Positions 1 through 8,547 are shown, counted from the first letter of the stretch. The stretch is DNA of 64,000 nt from an uncultured Bacteroidales bacterium (GCA_937886715.1 CAKZZD010000002.1:62001-126000); one strand, 5' to 3'. A program made the numbers and translations. The notes: generated by a model not told the origin, from the sequence alone.

Positions 1-27
1 CTTTATTAAATATTGGATTTCTCGTCG

Positions 28-993
28 TCACTTGATGATTTCGAATTCGGTGCGGCGGTTCTCCGGTGCCATAGGGTCGTCGGCATTCTTGGGTTTGCTG
101 CTGCCGAAGCCGGCGGCCTCCAGGCGGTCGGCCTCCACGCCCTCGTGCTCCACCAGGAAGGTGACGGCGGCCTGCGCACGGGCCTCGCTGAGCTTCTGGT
201 TCACCTTGGCGTCGCCCTCGGCGCTGGTGTGGCCGCTGATGCGCAGCTTCATCTCGGGATACTGCTTCATCAGCTTGGCCAGGTCGTGCAGCACAAACTC
301 GGCGTCGCGGCTCAGGTCGGCCTTGCCTTTCTTGAACTCGGCGGCGTTGAAGTGTTCCTCGATCTCGGCCAGCTGCTGCACGTAGAGGGTGTCATGCACC
401 TCGACGATGACCTCCTGGGTCTGTACCACGGTGTCGCGCACCACGATGGTCTCGGGCTCCTTGGGCTGGCAGCTGCGCATCAGCAGGAAGATGATGACGG
501 CAGCCGCGATGAGGCCAAGCAGGATCCACAGCCATGCCATCGACTTCTTCTTCGCCGGCACCACGACGGGCTTGAGATCCTCTTTCTTGGGCGGCACATA
601 GCCGTTGAGGTACTCCAGGCGGAACGACCCTTTCTTGCCACCACCCTCGGCCTCTTCGAACTGGGCCACCTCAATGCCGTACTGTGCGGCGTGGCTCACC
701 AGCCGCTCGAAGCTGGGCTTGGTCCACATCTTGACCACGGCCACCTTCGTGCCGTCGCCCATCGTCAGCAACTCGTCGTCCTTCTGGAAGAAACCGTCCC
801 AGTTGGCGTCAGTGCCTTTTTCGCCGGCGCGGACGAAGTTGATCTTCACTCCGCTGTCGGGGTTTAGCTCGTTAGGGAAGGCCTTTTGAAGGTCTTCCAT
901 CGTGGCCTGGGGGTACATCACCATATAGGCGTGCATGATGCCCAGGGCTGTGCGGTTTTGCGCTTTACCGTAAACGCGTACTTTGTTTACCAT
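28..993 (-). CDS. OmpA-domain protein anchored by a central membrane segment
   Basis: A 321-aa protein with a C-terminal OmpA peptidoglycan-binding domain (about residues 205-321; motifs ISGHTSAEGD and NRRTEFEIIK). There is no N-terminal signal peptide. One hydrophobic segment (about 150-172, WLWILLGLIAAAVIIFLLM) divides an unrecognised N-terminal domain, presumably cytoplasmic, from the periplasmic OmpA domain. This differs from the usual OmpA barrel and resembles MotB-type inner-membrane tethers. Start ATG at 993; the divergent ATPase gene lies 95 bp away. The OmpA assignment is firm; the N-terminal role is unknown. Confidence 0.85.
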   Translation of the reverse strand: MVNKVRVYGKAQNRTALGIMHAYMVMYPQATMEDLQKAFPNELNPDSGVKINFVRAGEKGTDANWDGFFQKDDELLTMGDGTKVAVVKMWTKPSFERLVSHAAQYGIEVAQFEEAEGGGKKGSFRLEYLNGYVPPKKEDLKPVVVPAKKKSMAWLWILLGLIAAAVIIFLLMRSCQPKEPETIVVRDTVVQTQEVIVEVHDTLYVQQLAEIEEHFNAAEFKKGKADLSRDAEFVLHDLAKLMKQYPEMKLRISGHTSAEGDAKVNQKLSEARAQAAVTFLVEHEGVEADRLEAAGFGSSKPKNADDPMAPENRRTEFEIIK

Positions 994-1041
994 ATTTTGT
1001 TCGTTTTTAATTGTTTATTTTGTCATGTCAATTGTTTTATG

Positions 1042-1049
1042 TAATTTTG
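1042..1049 (+). promoter_or_regulatory. Bacteroidota -7 promoter box
   Basis: TAATTTTG matches TAnnTTTG and lies about 40 bp before the ATG of the DUF4143 ATPase. A clear TTTG at the expected -33 distance is not seen. Confidence 0.5.
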
Positions 1050-1088
1050 CAGTCGAATTGCAAATTTGCATAAAATACATTTTGTGTT

Positions 1089-2240
1089 ATGATAGACAGA
1101 AAGTTAAAAGATTCGATAAAGGAAAATATAGCCTATTTCCCTATTGTCACTGTCACGGGACCTCGTCAGTCGGGCAAGACGACACTCATCCGGACTATGT
1201 TTCCCGAAATGCCGTACTATTCGCTCGAAAATCCCGACACTTTGGCTATGGCTATGAACGACCCGATGGCCTTCCTGATGCAACACTCAGAGGGAATGGT
1301 TCTCGACGAGGTGCAGAACGCTCCCCAGTTGCTCTCCTACCTACAGGGCGTTGTCGACGAGCATCGCGACAGGAAATATATCCTTTCGGGCAGTTCGCAG
1401 TTCAGCTTGCAGAACAGCATCTCCCAGTCGCTGGCAGGCCGCACAGCGGTGCTCGAACTGCTTCCTGTGTCGCTTGCCGAACTGAACGGTATTGCGCCGC
1501 TGGATGATCCCGACCACCTGACCTTTTCGGGTTTCTACCCGGCGGTGATGGCTGGCGACAACGTCCCTCACCTGTTCTATCCCGCCTATGTACGCACCTA
1601 TCTCGAACGTGATGTCCGCAGCCTCTTGCAGGTTAAAGACCTCTATCGGTTCCAGACATTCCTCCGCCTCTGTGCCGGCAGGGTGGGGAGCCTCTTCAAT
1701 GCCAGCGAACTCTCCAACGAGGTGGGCGTGTCGGTCAACACGGTTCTTTCATGGCTTTCCATACTGCAGGCTTCCTATATAGTCTTCTTGCTGCATCCTT
1801 ATTTCGAAAACTCGCGCAAGCGGCTCACCAAGACGCCGAAACTCTACTTCCACGACACGGGGCTTGCCTGCTACCTGCTGGGCATCGGGTCGGAGCAGCA
1901 GCTTGCGACCGACCGTATGCGCGGCCATCTGTTCGAGAATATGGTCATCGCCGACATCGTCAAGCGCTTCTGCAACGAGGGGCGCACACCCGAATTGATG
2001 TTTTATCGCGACAGTAACGGCAACGAGGTGGATTTACTGGTGGCCAAGGGTCAGGCAATCGAAGCCTATGAGATAAAGTCGTCGGCAACCTACAACAGCT
2101 CCTTCGAGTCCGTCTTTGGCAAGCTCACGCCCGCTCTTGATGCGCGGCTCACACGCCGGGCCGTTGTATATGGTGGCCGGCAGGAGCGTCGCGATGCGCC
2201 TATCGAAGTCCTCCGATACACTTCGCTTCTTTCTGTCTAA
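1089..2240 (+). CDS. AAA ATP-binding protein with DUF4143 domain
   Basis: A 383-aa protein of the AAA_14/DUF4143 family common in Bacteroidales. The N-terminal P-loop has Walker A GPRQSGKTTLI (about residues 24-34) and Walker B MVLDEVQN (about 70-77), followed by a sensor-like ILSGSSQF. The C-terminal DUF4143 part ends in a nuclease-like segment with NEVDLLVAKG and YEIKSSAT, i.e. the D...ExK spacing typical of this family. Cellular role is not established; such genes are frequent, often horizontally transferred, single-gene units. It has its own -7 box and converges on the minus-strand gene at 2331. Confidence 0.9.
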   Translation: MIDRKLKDSIKENIAYFPIVTVTGPRQSGKTTLIRTMFPEMPYYSLENPDTLAMAMNDPMAFLMQHSEGMVLDEVQNAPQLLSYLQGVVDEHRDRKYILSGSSQFSLQNSISQSLAGRTAVLELLPVSLAELNGIAPLDDPDHLTFSGFYPAVMAGDNVPHLFYPAYVRTYLERDVRSLLQVKDLYRFQTFLRLCAGRVGSLFNASELSNEVGVSVNTVLSWLSILQASYIVFLLHPYFENSRKRLTKTPKLYFHDTGLACYLLGIGSEQQLATDRMRGHLFENMVIADIVKRFCNEGRTPELMFYRDSNGNEVDLLVAKGQAIEAYEIKSSATYNSSFESVFGKLTPALDARLTRRAVVYGGRQERRDAPIEVLRYTSLLSV

Positions 2241-2283
2241 TCTTTCAAAGTCCTCTCGCCGCCCTCTGTTGGTGGTCCTTGGA

Positions 2284-2313
2284 GTGCCGGCGGGCGTAGC
2301 CGCCCGCCGGCAC
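2284..2313. terminator. Perfect 13-bp hairpin between convergent genes
   Basis: GTGCCGGCGGGCG, loop TAGC, CGCCCGCCGGCAC. It lies between the converging ends of the ATPase (2240) and the 128-aa gene (2331). No long T run on either side, so it may be a bidirectional terminator or simply a structured repeat. Confidence 0.55.
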
Positions 2314-2330
2314 TATTGGCACATACTCCA

Positions 2331-2717
2331 TTACTTGCCGTTGAGGAAGTCCACCAGCTTGCTGCCAAACTGCTGGGTGTTCCATTTGGGGTCTACCTCG
2401 AAGCCGACCTTCTCGGCCACTTCGCGCAGGGCAGCCTTGGTGTTGTCGTAAGTGCGCCACACTTCTATGCTGCCGCTGTCCTGGACGCGGATATTGTAGC
2501 AGCCCACTGAAGCCTGCTTTCCGTCTCCGAATTGCTTACAGATTTTTGCACCGAACTGGCGGGTGTTCCAATTGGTGTCGAACTCGAAGTTCTCCTGTTC
2601 TGCCACCTCGCGCAGGGCTCCTTTGGTGTTGTCATACACGCGGTACACTACCACGCTATTGTTCTCCATTACGCCGAGAAGATACTCGCCGCTGATTGCT
2701 GATTTTTTTACGTTCAT
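2331..2717 (-). CDS. Small protein built of two tandem repeats
   Basis: A 128-aa protein with no recognised family. It consists of two copies of a roughly 50-residue unit: VVVYRVYDNTKGALREVAE...WNTRQFGAKI and IEVWRTYDNTKAALREVAE...WNTQQFGSKL. The units share Y-DNTK-ALREVAE and WNT-QFG-K, so internal duplication is clear. No signal peptide or membrane segment. It is the last gene of a three-gene minus-strand run (3789 to 2331, gaps 7 and 27 bp). Function unknown. Confidence 0.7.
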   Translation of the reverse strand: MNVKKSAISGEYLLGVMENNSVVVYRVYDNTKGALREVAEQENFEFDTNWNTRQFGAKICKQFGDGKQASVGCYNIRVQDSGSIEVWRTYDNTKAALREVAEKVGFEVDPKWNTQQFGSKLVDFLNGK

Positions 2718-2744
2718 TTTATTAATTTTTTAATTTAAACTTGT

Positions 2745-3419
2745 TTATATTTCCACAATGCAATAGTGAAATTTTACTCCCTCGTAAATGTTACTACACC
2801 AATTAATAGTGTACTCATTGTCGAGGTCGAAGCTGGGATGAGTCCTCGCGCATGTGCTGTTCGGTTGCTGCCAGTGGCGGTTGCGGTCGTGCAGTCCTTC
2901 GGCCATGTTCAGGCGGTAGTTGTTCGACGTGGGACGGCCTGCGTTAAGATACGATGCGTCGTTGGTGACGAACACCGCCAGTCCGTTCTTGACAGCGGTA
3001 AAGCGACGGCGTACCAACTCGACGCGACGCACATCCTTCCAAAAATCGTACATACCGAGGTCTTGTGCCCCTTGGTTTTTCAGCACTTCGACCTCGTCTG
3101 GCATCACCTCGTTGAAGCGCATCAGCTTCTTGCTGTGACGTTTGGTCTTATATTTTAATTCCACAGGCAGAAACTCATCATCCTTGCGCACAAGGATATC
3201 CAGCTTCAGTTCATTTTTCCAGATGTAGTTGTCGAGTTGCTCGTACGGCACATAGTATTCCACATCCACATCGTCGTAGTGACTGGTGCCTTTCAGGTGC
3301 ATTGCAAGGTGCATCTGCAGGTCGCGCTCGTTGAACAGCAGTTCCCCATCCTTGCGGTTGAGATATTGCTGAATGTCTGTTTTTACTTGTTCTATCAGTT
3401 TCATCGAGACTTCTTTCAT
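2745..3419 (-). CDS. PDDEXK-like hypothetical protein
   Basis: A 224-aa soluble protein. The segment LKLDILVRKDDEFLPVELKYK (about residues 72-92) reads as the D-x(n)-E-x-K active site of a PDDEXK nuclease fold, with E at about residue 30 as a possible upstream acid. The C-terminal half has no family I recognise. It may instead be a defence- or repair-related structural relative without nuclease activity. Only 7 bp separate it from the upstream gene, so the two are probably co-transcribed. Alternative start M6 (MKLIEQV). Confidence 0.65.
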   Translation of the reverse strand: MKEVSMKLIEQVKTDIQQYLNRKDGELLFNERDLQMHLAMHLKGTSHYDDVDVEYYVPYEQLDNYIWKNELKLDILVRKDDEFLPVELKYKTKRHSKKLMRFNEVMPDEVEVLKNQGAQDLGMYDFWKDVRRVELVRRRFTAVKNGLAVFVTNDASYLNAGRPTSNNYRLNMAEGLHDRNRHWQQPNSTCARTHPSFDLDNEYTINWCSNIYEGVKFHYCIVEI

Positions 3420-3426
3420 GGTATAG

Positions 3427-3789
3427 TTAATACTCTCCCCGTGCTGCCTGGCCGAGGGTGATGCCGTTGGGGACGAGGGTCTTGCCGGCCTTGTCCTTCA
3501 CCTGGACGGTGACGCCGAACTGCTGGTCAAACAGTTTCTCCACGTCGCCCACCTTCATCGAACCTTTAATCTTCAGGCCATCGGCGGCGGAATTGACCTC
3601 CTTGGTGGTCTTCTTGTTCAGCGCCGCCAGTGTCAGCTCCGGATCGGCCAGCGTCGCGCCCTTGTAGAAGCAGAGCGTCAGGTCGAAACTCTTCTTGAAA
3701 TCGGCCGAGAGGGTCTTCAATTTCTTGTTCGGCGCTACGGTGAATTCAGCCTTGTTGAAGGCGTCTTTGATGTTGTTGATCAGTCCCAT
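3427..3789 (-). CDS. Hypothetical 120-aa protein, first gene of small operon
   Basis: A soluble 120-aa protein beginning MGLINNIKDAFNKAEF. The central part is lysine-rich and the end carries VQVKDKAGKTLVPNGITLG, suggesting a small beta-rich domain. No family recognised. It is the first of three close minus-strand genes ending with the two-repeat protein, so the three may act together. No standard promoter box could be placed upstream with confidence. Confidence 0.65.
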   Translation of the reverse strand: MGLINNIKDAFNKAEFTVAPNKKLKTLSADFKKSFDLTLCFYKGATLADPELTLAALNKKTTKEVNSAADGLKIKGSMKVGDVEKLFDQQFGVTVQVKDKAGKTLVPNGITLGQAARGEY

Positions 3790-4220
3790 AATGTGATTGT
3801 TTTTGTGTCAATATGTATCAATGTCGGATGGAAATGTTTTTCCTAAAACAAAACCAAGTGCAAATTTCATAAATTACTCACATCTTTGCAAATCCGCTTT
3901 GGTCCGCTTTGTATGTAGCTGATTTGCAGTGGTGCTTTTACCTATGATTTGATCAGCGCAAAGGCTATACTACATATAATGAGCACTATGAGAGCGTGTT
4001 TTGCCTCAATCGATACGAGATCATCCGGCGCAAGCCGATTCTTTTACAATCTGATTGAGAAAAATGATTTATGATGGTTATATATCTCAATCAGAACGAA
4101 AAGAAATCAGGCTCAATCAGATTTTAAAAGAATGTAGCAGAGGCCTGCCAGCGTTTTCTTTTACGCTCTGACAGGGCTAGAAACGATGAATATGAGGCTC
4201 CCGCGCAGCGGGGGAATGGA
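3790..4220. other. Intergenic region, no gene seen
   Basis: About 430 bp without a credible ORF. It holds a long imperfect inverted repeat at 4042-4130 (listed separately) and a short GC hairpin CCCGCGCAGCGGG near 4201 just beyond the stop of the 4221 gene, which could terminate that gene although no T run follows. Confidence 0.5.
4042..4130. repeat. Imperfect inverted repeat
   Basis: Left arm CTTTTACAATCTGATTGAG (4042-4060) pairs with right arm CTCAATCAGATTTTAAAAG (4112-4130), with a third partial copy CTCAATCAGAA near 4086. The arms enclose about 51 bp of AT-rich DNA. Could be a structured RNA or an operator; no gene lies inside. Confidence 0.6.
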
Positions 4221-4787
4221 CTATATGCGCCGCACCAGCGTCAGGCCGCCATGCTGTCCGATCTCGTACAGCGGCCAGCTGCTCTCGCCATGGATGACAT
4301 TGGCGAGCATGGCCGGGTGGCCGACGGCGAAGAAGGCTGCCTGGAAGGTGTCGCCGACAGCCAGTTTGCTGGCCTCGCTATGCAGCACACGGAAGGTGCT
4401 GTTGCCCAGATACTCCACCAAAATGTCGCGTCCTGGATTCCAGCGCAGCTCCAGATGGTCGCCCAGACCGAGGTCCGACACCTTCACCCCCTCGCCAAGC
4501 ACCGGGTCGCTCGCGGAATCGGTATCGGCGTAGTGCTCGCAGAAGTCGCCATAGTTGCGATACCCGATGGCGCGGGCCAACACATTGAGCGTGGCACGCC
4601 GCGGCGACGACTGCATGCCGCCATACTGCCACAACCGCTTGATGGTGGTGAGGCCGATCACTTCGTGCGTGCGTCCCTCGACAAAGGCCATAATGGAGTA
4701 GAAGTCGCCCGGGGTGAGCGCCTCGCATCCTGTCGCCTCACAAACTAGGCGTTTAAGGGTTTGCAGATGGGTTTGGTCCGTATCCAT
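4221..4787 (-). CDS. Hypothetical protein with possible helix-turn-helix N-terminus
   Basis: The open frame extends upstream, but a good sigma-ABfr promoter (4797-4828) overlaps that extension, so the ATG at 4787 (MDTDQTHLQTLKRLV) is preferred, giving 188 aa and a nearly leaderless mRNA. The N-terminal 80 residues are helical and resemble DNA-binding bundles (TIKRLWQYGG, then LNVLARAIGYRNYGDFCEHY). The C-terminal half is beta-rich and could sense a ligand or partner. No family recognised; a regulatory role is inference. Confidence 0.65.
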   Translation of the reverse strand: MDTDQTHLQTLKRLVCEATGCEALTPGDFYSIMAFVEGRTHEVIGLTTIKRLWQYGGMQSSPRRATLNVLARAIGYRNYGDFCEHYADTDSASDPVLGEGVKVSDLGLGDHLELRWNPGRDILVEYLGNSTFRVLHSEASKLAVGDTFQAAFFAVGHPAMLANVIHGESSWPLYEIGQHGGLTLVRRI

Positions 4788-4796
4788 TTTGGGTTG

Positions 4797-4828
4797 CAAA
4801 GATAGGGATAATGACCGATACGGCCAAA
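4797..4828 (-). promoter_or_regulatory. Sigma-ABfr promoter
   Basis: On the minus strand TTTG (4828-4825), 20-bp spacer, TATCTTTG (4804-4797). This is an exact Bacteroidota consensus. The predicted transcription start falls only a few bases before the ATG at 4787. Confidence 0.8.
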
Positions 4829-5517
4829 TCCAATTTGGTCCACTTTCTACATCCATACATTGCAACTGCATTTCATCCAGATGGTTGAGTGGCAAAAGAA
4901 GATCCATAAGTCACCACTTGGAACGTCAAAGAATAGCCCACCCCACATAAACGGAGAACCGACACAATACTGTCCCGAAGGAGCCACCGAGTGCTGAATG
5001 GCAGTATCCTACCGCATATTTTTGACTATGCCGCCCGCGATCGAAATGCCGGGTTTACAGCCGTCGGCCGCTACCCATGCCACTATGCAGCCCACACCTC
5101 GGTCCAATGGATTGTTGCGGCAATTGCGGATACCTAATACATTTATAAATCCGCTGGCGGAATTAAATGGCAAGCTAATTGCGGATAGACAGATGAAGAA
5201 AAGATGCGTTTCGTATTGGGACTTACCCGGCAGTGGTAGCCATCAGCGGACGAAAAAGCATGCAACTGCTTGTCTTCCACCACCCAACACCCTACCAACC
5301 CCTACTGCGGTAGGAGTTGGTAGGGTGTTGGGTAGGAGTTGGGTAGGAGATGATAGGGAGAATATGCTGGAAGACAGCGGGTTGCAATGGAAGCATTCGA
5401 GGGGTATTTTTCTTGCCTGAAAATGCGGGCGAATATATCAATTACCTAAACAATCGGCCGATTGGCAGAACCGAATATGCACTGCTTTAATTCCGCCAAT
5501 GGGTATTACTATTCAGA
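4829..5517. other. Intergenic region with strong hairpin
   Basis: About 690 bp without a convincing gene. A 140-aa open frame at 4998-5420 lacks family features and contains the hairpin at 5282-5333, so I treat it as chance. Confidence 0.5.
5282..5333. repeat. Long near-perfect hairpin
   Basis: Left arm ACCCAACACCCTACCAAC (5282 on) continues to 5305; right arm begins GTAGGAGTTGGTAGGG at 5310 and runs to 5333. The arms form a 24-bp stem with one mismatch around a TGCG loop. Part of the right arm (GTTGGGTAGGAG) is repeated just downstream. It looks like a MITE- or REP-type palindrome. Confidence 0.75.
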
Positions 5518-5551
5518 TTTGAGGACTGAACAAGATTTTTTTGTATATTTG
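5518..5551 (+). promoter_or_regulatory. Probable promoter of the kinase-LRR gene
   Basis: TTTG at 5518-5521 and TATATTTG at 5544-5551, separated by 22 bp. Its position inside the longest open frame argues that translation starts downstream of it. Confidence 0.55.
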
Positions 5552-5587
5552 CATATTGTAACAACTATAGAAAAACTTCACAACGCG

Positions 5588-7402
5588 TTGAAAAACAATC
5601 TCTACATCGATAGTCCTTCAGGCCTTGTGTCGGGTGGCAGCGGCAACACCGAGCCGTTTTTTTCCAATCAGGAGGAGCTGGTACGCGGCAACTATCACGT
5701 GCTGGTGCGTGCCCGCCGCTACGGGCGGTGGCATGTGCTCAAGGCGCTGCGCGAAGAGCTGCGCGGCAATCCTCTCTACGAGGAGTGGCTCTATAAGGAA
5801 TATAGCGTGGGTGTGAGCCTCGACCACCCGAACATCGTCCGTGTGGAGAGTCTGGAAGCGGTGGAGGGCCTGGGCAACTGCATCGTGATGGAATGGGTGG
5901 AAGGCGAGCCACTGGGAGGCCCGGGACGCAGACAGCCTGTGCGCGAGGGTTTGCATACCGCCAGCCTGCGCTACAATCGGCGACACGTGTTGGAGCAGCT
6001 GATGGATGCCGTCGAATATTGCCACCTGCACGGCATCTACCACCACGACCTGAAGCCGTCGAACATCCTCATCACTACCGATGGCCGCGTGAAGCTCATC
6101 GACTTCGGCCTCAGCGACGGCCCCCAATATGCCGCCTTCAAGCAGGCTGCCGGCAGCAACGGCTTCGCTGCCCCCGAACAGATGGCGAACCAAGCCGCCG
6201 ACCACCGCGCCGACATCTACGCCTTGGGCCGCATCATCCACCTGCTCTTCCCACACCGCTACCGCCTGGCCGTGCGACTGGCCACCCGACACGACGCCGA
6301 CCGACGTCCTCAGTCGGTGGATGCTCTGCGCAAGCGGATGATACCCACATGGCCGGTATGGCTATTGGCAGGATTGGTGCTCGTGCTACTGGTGCTACTG
6401 GCTATACGGCCCTCCCCGAAACGCTTCCCAGTGGAACTGGCAAGCGGGCAGACGGTGTGGATGCGCGAACTATCGCGCCTGCCACGCCGCACGGTGGAAG
6501 TGGTGCCGCCCAGCAGCAACACGCTGAAACCCTGGCCCGATGATATCGACAAACCCGAGGGCGACATGGTGATACCCTCCACCGTGCATCGCTTTGGCCT
6601 CGCATGGCAGGTGGAGGCTATTGCCGACAATGCCTTCAAGTACAACGCGCTCCTCACATCGGTACGCTTCCCCGATTCGCTGCACAGCATCGGCACCGAC
6701 GCTTTTGTGGGGTGCATCGGCCTCCGCGACACGTTGGTCATTCCCGGCGGTCTGCAACACATCGGGCGGATGGCATTCAACGACTGTGCCAGCCTCCCTG
6801 CTATGGTGTGGCAGGCCCGCAACTGCCAGGGCTTGACGCAAGACACCATCCTCAAATACAGCTACTTCTTCCGCTGCATGGCCCTGTCAAGCATCATCAT
6901 CGACACTGGGGTAGAGAGTCTGCCGGTCGATTTTGCAACCAATGTGGCGGGGTTGGAGCGCATCGTGTTCCGCGGATCCACACACACTGCCGTGGTCAAT
7001 CTTGCCGCCAAAAACCATCAGCTGCGCCAGCTGGTGCTGCCACAGCAGATGCGGGAGATCGGTCACGGAGCCTTCTACGAAACGGGTATCGACACCCTTG
7101 TGTTGCCCGACAGCCTCGAGATCATAGGCGACTATGCCTTTGCCTATTGCGACAGCCTGCGGGTGGTGACGATGGGAACGGATGTACACTCGGTGGGCAA
7201 CTACAGTTTCACTGAATGCTATCAACTTCAACTGATGACGGTCAAGGCCGCCGAGCCTCCCGATGCCAAGTCCACGGCCTTCTTCCAGCTGCCTCCGTCG
7301 GCCGTGTTGCGTGTCCCGGCCGCGGCCGTCGAGAAATACCGCCGACATCCCGTCTGGGGACAGTTTCGCAGCATTGAAGCAATCCGCTTGGAATCAGAGT
7401 AA
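5588..7402 (+). CDS. Receptor-like Ser/Thr protein kinase with LRR_5 repeats
   Basis: The frame opens at an ATG at 5462, but a promoter lies at 5518-5551, so the TTG at 5588 (MKNNLYIDSPSGLV) is the likely start, giving about 604 aa. The N-terminal half is a eukaryotic-type kinase: catalytic loop HHDLKPSN, metal-binding DFGL, and an APE-like segment AAPEQM. One membrane span (PVWLLAGLVLVLLVLLAI) follows. The C-terminal half contains BspA/LRR_5-type repeats (DNAFKYNALLTSVRFPDSL, ISIG-type strands) predicted to be periplasmic. Likely role: sensing at the envelope and phosphorylating cytoplasmic targets. Substrates are unknown. Confidence 0.85.
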   Translation: MKNNLYIDSPSGLVSGGSGNTEPFFSNQEELVRGNYHVLVRARRYGRWHVLKALREELRGNPLYEEWLYKEYSVGVSLDHPNIVRVESLEAVEGLGNCIVMEWVEGEPLGGPGRRQPVREGLHTASLRYNRRHVLEQLMDAVEYCHLHGIYHHDLKPSNILITTDGRVKLIDFGLSDGPQYAAFKQAAGSNGFAAPEQMANQAADHRADIYALGRIIHLLFPHRYRLAVRLATRHDADRRPQSVDALRKRMIPTWPVWLLAGLVLVLLVLLAIRPSPKRFPVELASGQTVWMRELSRLPRRTVEVVPPSSNTLKPWPDDIDKPEGDMVIPSTVHRFGLAWQVEAIADNAFKYNALLTSVRFPDSLHSIGTDAFVGCIGLRDTLVIPGGLQHIGRMAFNDCASLPAMVWQARNCQGLTQDTILKYSYFFRCMALSSIIIDTGVESLPVDFATNVAGLERIVFRGSTHTAVVNLAAKNHQLRQLVLPQQMREIGHGAFYETGIDTLVLPDSLEIIGDYAFAYCDSLRVVTMGTDVHSVGNYSFTECYQLQLMTVKAAEPPDAKSTAFFQLPPSAVLRVPAAAVEKYRRHPVWGQFRSIEAIRLESE

Positions 7403-7503
7403 AGAAAACCGTACAATCCGAACCTTTCGCGGTTTTGCCGATTCGCTGGCAAAATCCGATGAAAAAAGGAGACGAATACCCCGTTTGGTGGGTGGAATTC
7501 GTG

Positions 7504-7722
7504 TCCTGAGGTGGTTGTGTACCGTCGCGGCGTATCGTTTCACCGAGTGTAAGAACCTGAAAGAGATAGTGGTGCTTTCCATGGCGCCGCCCGAGGTGCA
7601 GGGCACCACCTTCAATCTGATACCGCCGTCGGTCGTGGTGCACGTCCCCGCCGCCGCCCTCGCCGCCTACCGCCAGCATCCCGTCTGGGGACGGTTCGGT
7701 AGATTGGAAGAATTGGAGCGCG
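7504..7722 (+). pseudogene. Remnant of an LRR_5 domain C-terminus
   Basis: Reads AAYRFTECKNLKEIVVL, then PPSVVVHVPAAALAAYRQH and HPVWGRFGRLEEL. This closely parallels the end of the kinase-LRR protein just upstream (SFTECYQLQLMTV, PPSAVLRVPAAAVEKYRRH, HPVWGQFRSIEAI). It has no own start and runs into the convergent NUDIX gene. Most likely the end of a duplicated paralog that was otherwise deleted. Confidence 0.75.
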
Positions 7723-7732
7723 GGCTGCCAGC

Positions 7733-8224
7733 CTACGCTCCAAATAGGGTGGCGTTGACCAGCTCGTCTTGTACGTAGACCAGCTTCATGCTGAAGAAGG
7801 GCTGCTGGTCGTCGAGCAGAAGGCGGAGGAAGAGTTTGTCGCCCTCCCAGAGGTTTATCGAGGGGTTGCCGACGCCGTCGGCGATGGGGAGGTCGGATTT
7901 GGCTATCCATGCCAGTTCGCCCTCGTCGTCGATGCCCATGTCGGGGTCGCCCTGCCATTCGGTGGCGGTGAAGAGGTGCATGTATTCGTTGTCCCAGGTG
8001 TCGGAGATGAAGGTGACGATGCCGCGGTAGCGCCAGCGGGTGACGGTGAGGCCGGTTTCTTCCTTCACCTCGCGCAGCATGCACTCGTCGGGGCTTTCGT
8101 CGGCTTCGCATTTGCCGCCCACTCCGATCCATTTGCCGTGACTGGCGTCGTGCTCTTTCTTCACACGGTGCAGCATCAGGTAGCGGCTGCCGTCGTCGAT
8201 ATAGCACAGGGTGGTCTGCTTCAT
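7733..8224 (-). CDS. NUDIX hydrolase, MutT/8-oxo-dGTPase-like
   Basis: Start chosen at the ATG at 8224 (MKQTTLCYIDDG), giving 163 aa; an upstream TTG extension would cross a promoter-like TATCTTTA. The NUDIX box G-x5-E-x7-REUxEExGU is complete (GKCEADESPDECMLREVKEE followed by TGL). The opening LHRVKKEHDASHGKWIGVGGK is typical of the 8-oxo-dGTP diphosphatase branch, which hydrolyses oxidised nucleotides. The exact substrate cannot be told. The 3' end meets the LRR remnant. Confidence 0.9.
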   Translation of the reverse strand: MKQTTLCYIDDGSRYLMLHRVKKEHDASHGKWIGVGGKCEADESPDECMLREVKEETGLTVTRWRYRGIVTFISDTWDNEYMHLFTATEWQGDPDMGIDDEGELAWIAKSDLPIADGVGNPSINLWEGDKLFLRLLLDDQQPFFSMKLVYVQDELVNATLFGA

Positions 8225-8302
8225 GTGGTTGTGGTTTTGACACTTAAAGATACAAAAAAAGGCCTGCATGATGCGGCCTTAACAATCAGTTTTGGTGAAG
8301 GA

Positions 8303-8440
8303 TTAGTCCTCGGCGTTGATGATGGCCTTGTGGACAGCATTCCAACCGGCAGCGGTGATGCCCCAGTTGTTGGTGGAGTTCTTGTTTCCGTTGATGCGGA
8401 CTTTTCTTCTCTTCACCTTTTTGTTAGCATTGATACCCAT
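8303..8440 (-). CDS. Basic 45-aa protein
   Basis: MGINANKKVKRRKVRINGNK leads into NSTNNWGITAAGWNAVHKAI. It is very basic at the N-terminus. An exact sigma-ABfr promoter at 8516-8547 places transcription start about 68 nt upstream of this ATG, and no earlier ATG in frame follows that promoter, which supports the short form over the longer open frame. Similar 40-50 aa lysine-rich peptides are common in Bacteroidales. Function unknown. Confidence 0.65.
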   Translation of the reverse strand: MGINANKKVKRRKVRINGNKNSTNNWGITAAGWNAVHKAIINAED

Positions 8441-8515
8441 GACGTATACGTTTATGTTGTTTATTATTTTGATTATCAGTTTGTAACTGAGATTTGCACC
8501 GTTGCAAACGTTCGG

Positions 8516-8547
8516 CAAAGATACGACCTTTTTTTGTTCTGTGCAAA
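8516..8547 (-). promoter_or_regulatory. Sigma-ABfr promoter of the 45-aa gene
   Basis: On the minus strand TTTG (8547-8544), 20 bp, TATCTTTG (8523-8516). Confidence 0.75.

Noticed and set aside
4998..5420. 140-aa plus-strand ORF.
   Set aside because: No family features, and it spans the long hairpin at 5282-5333.
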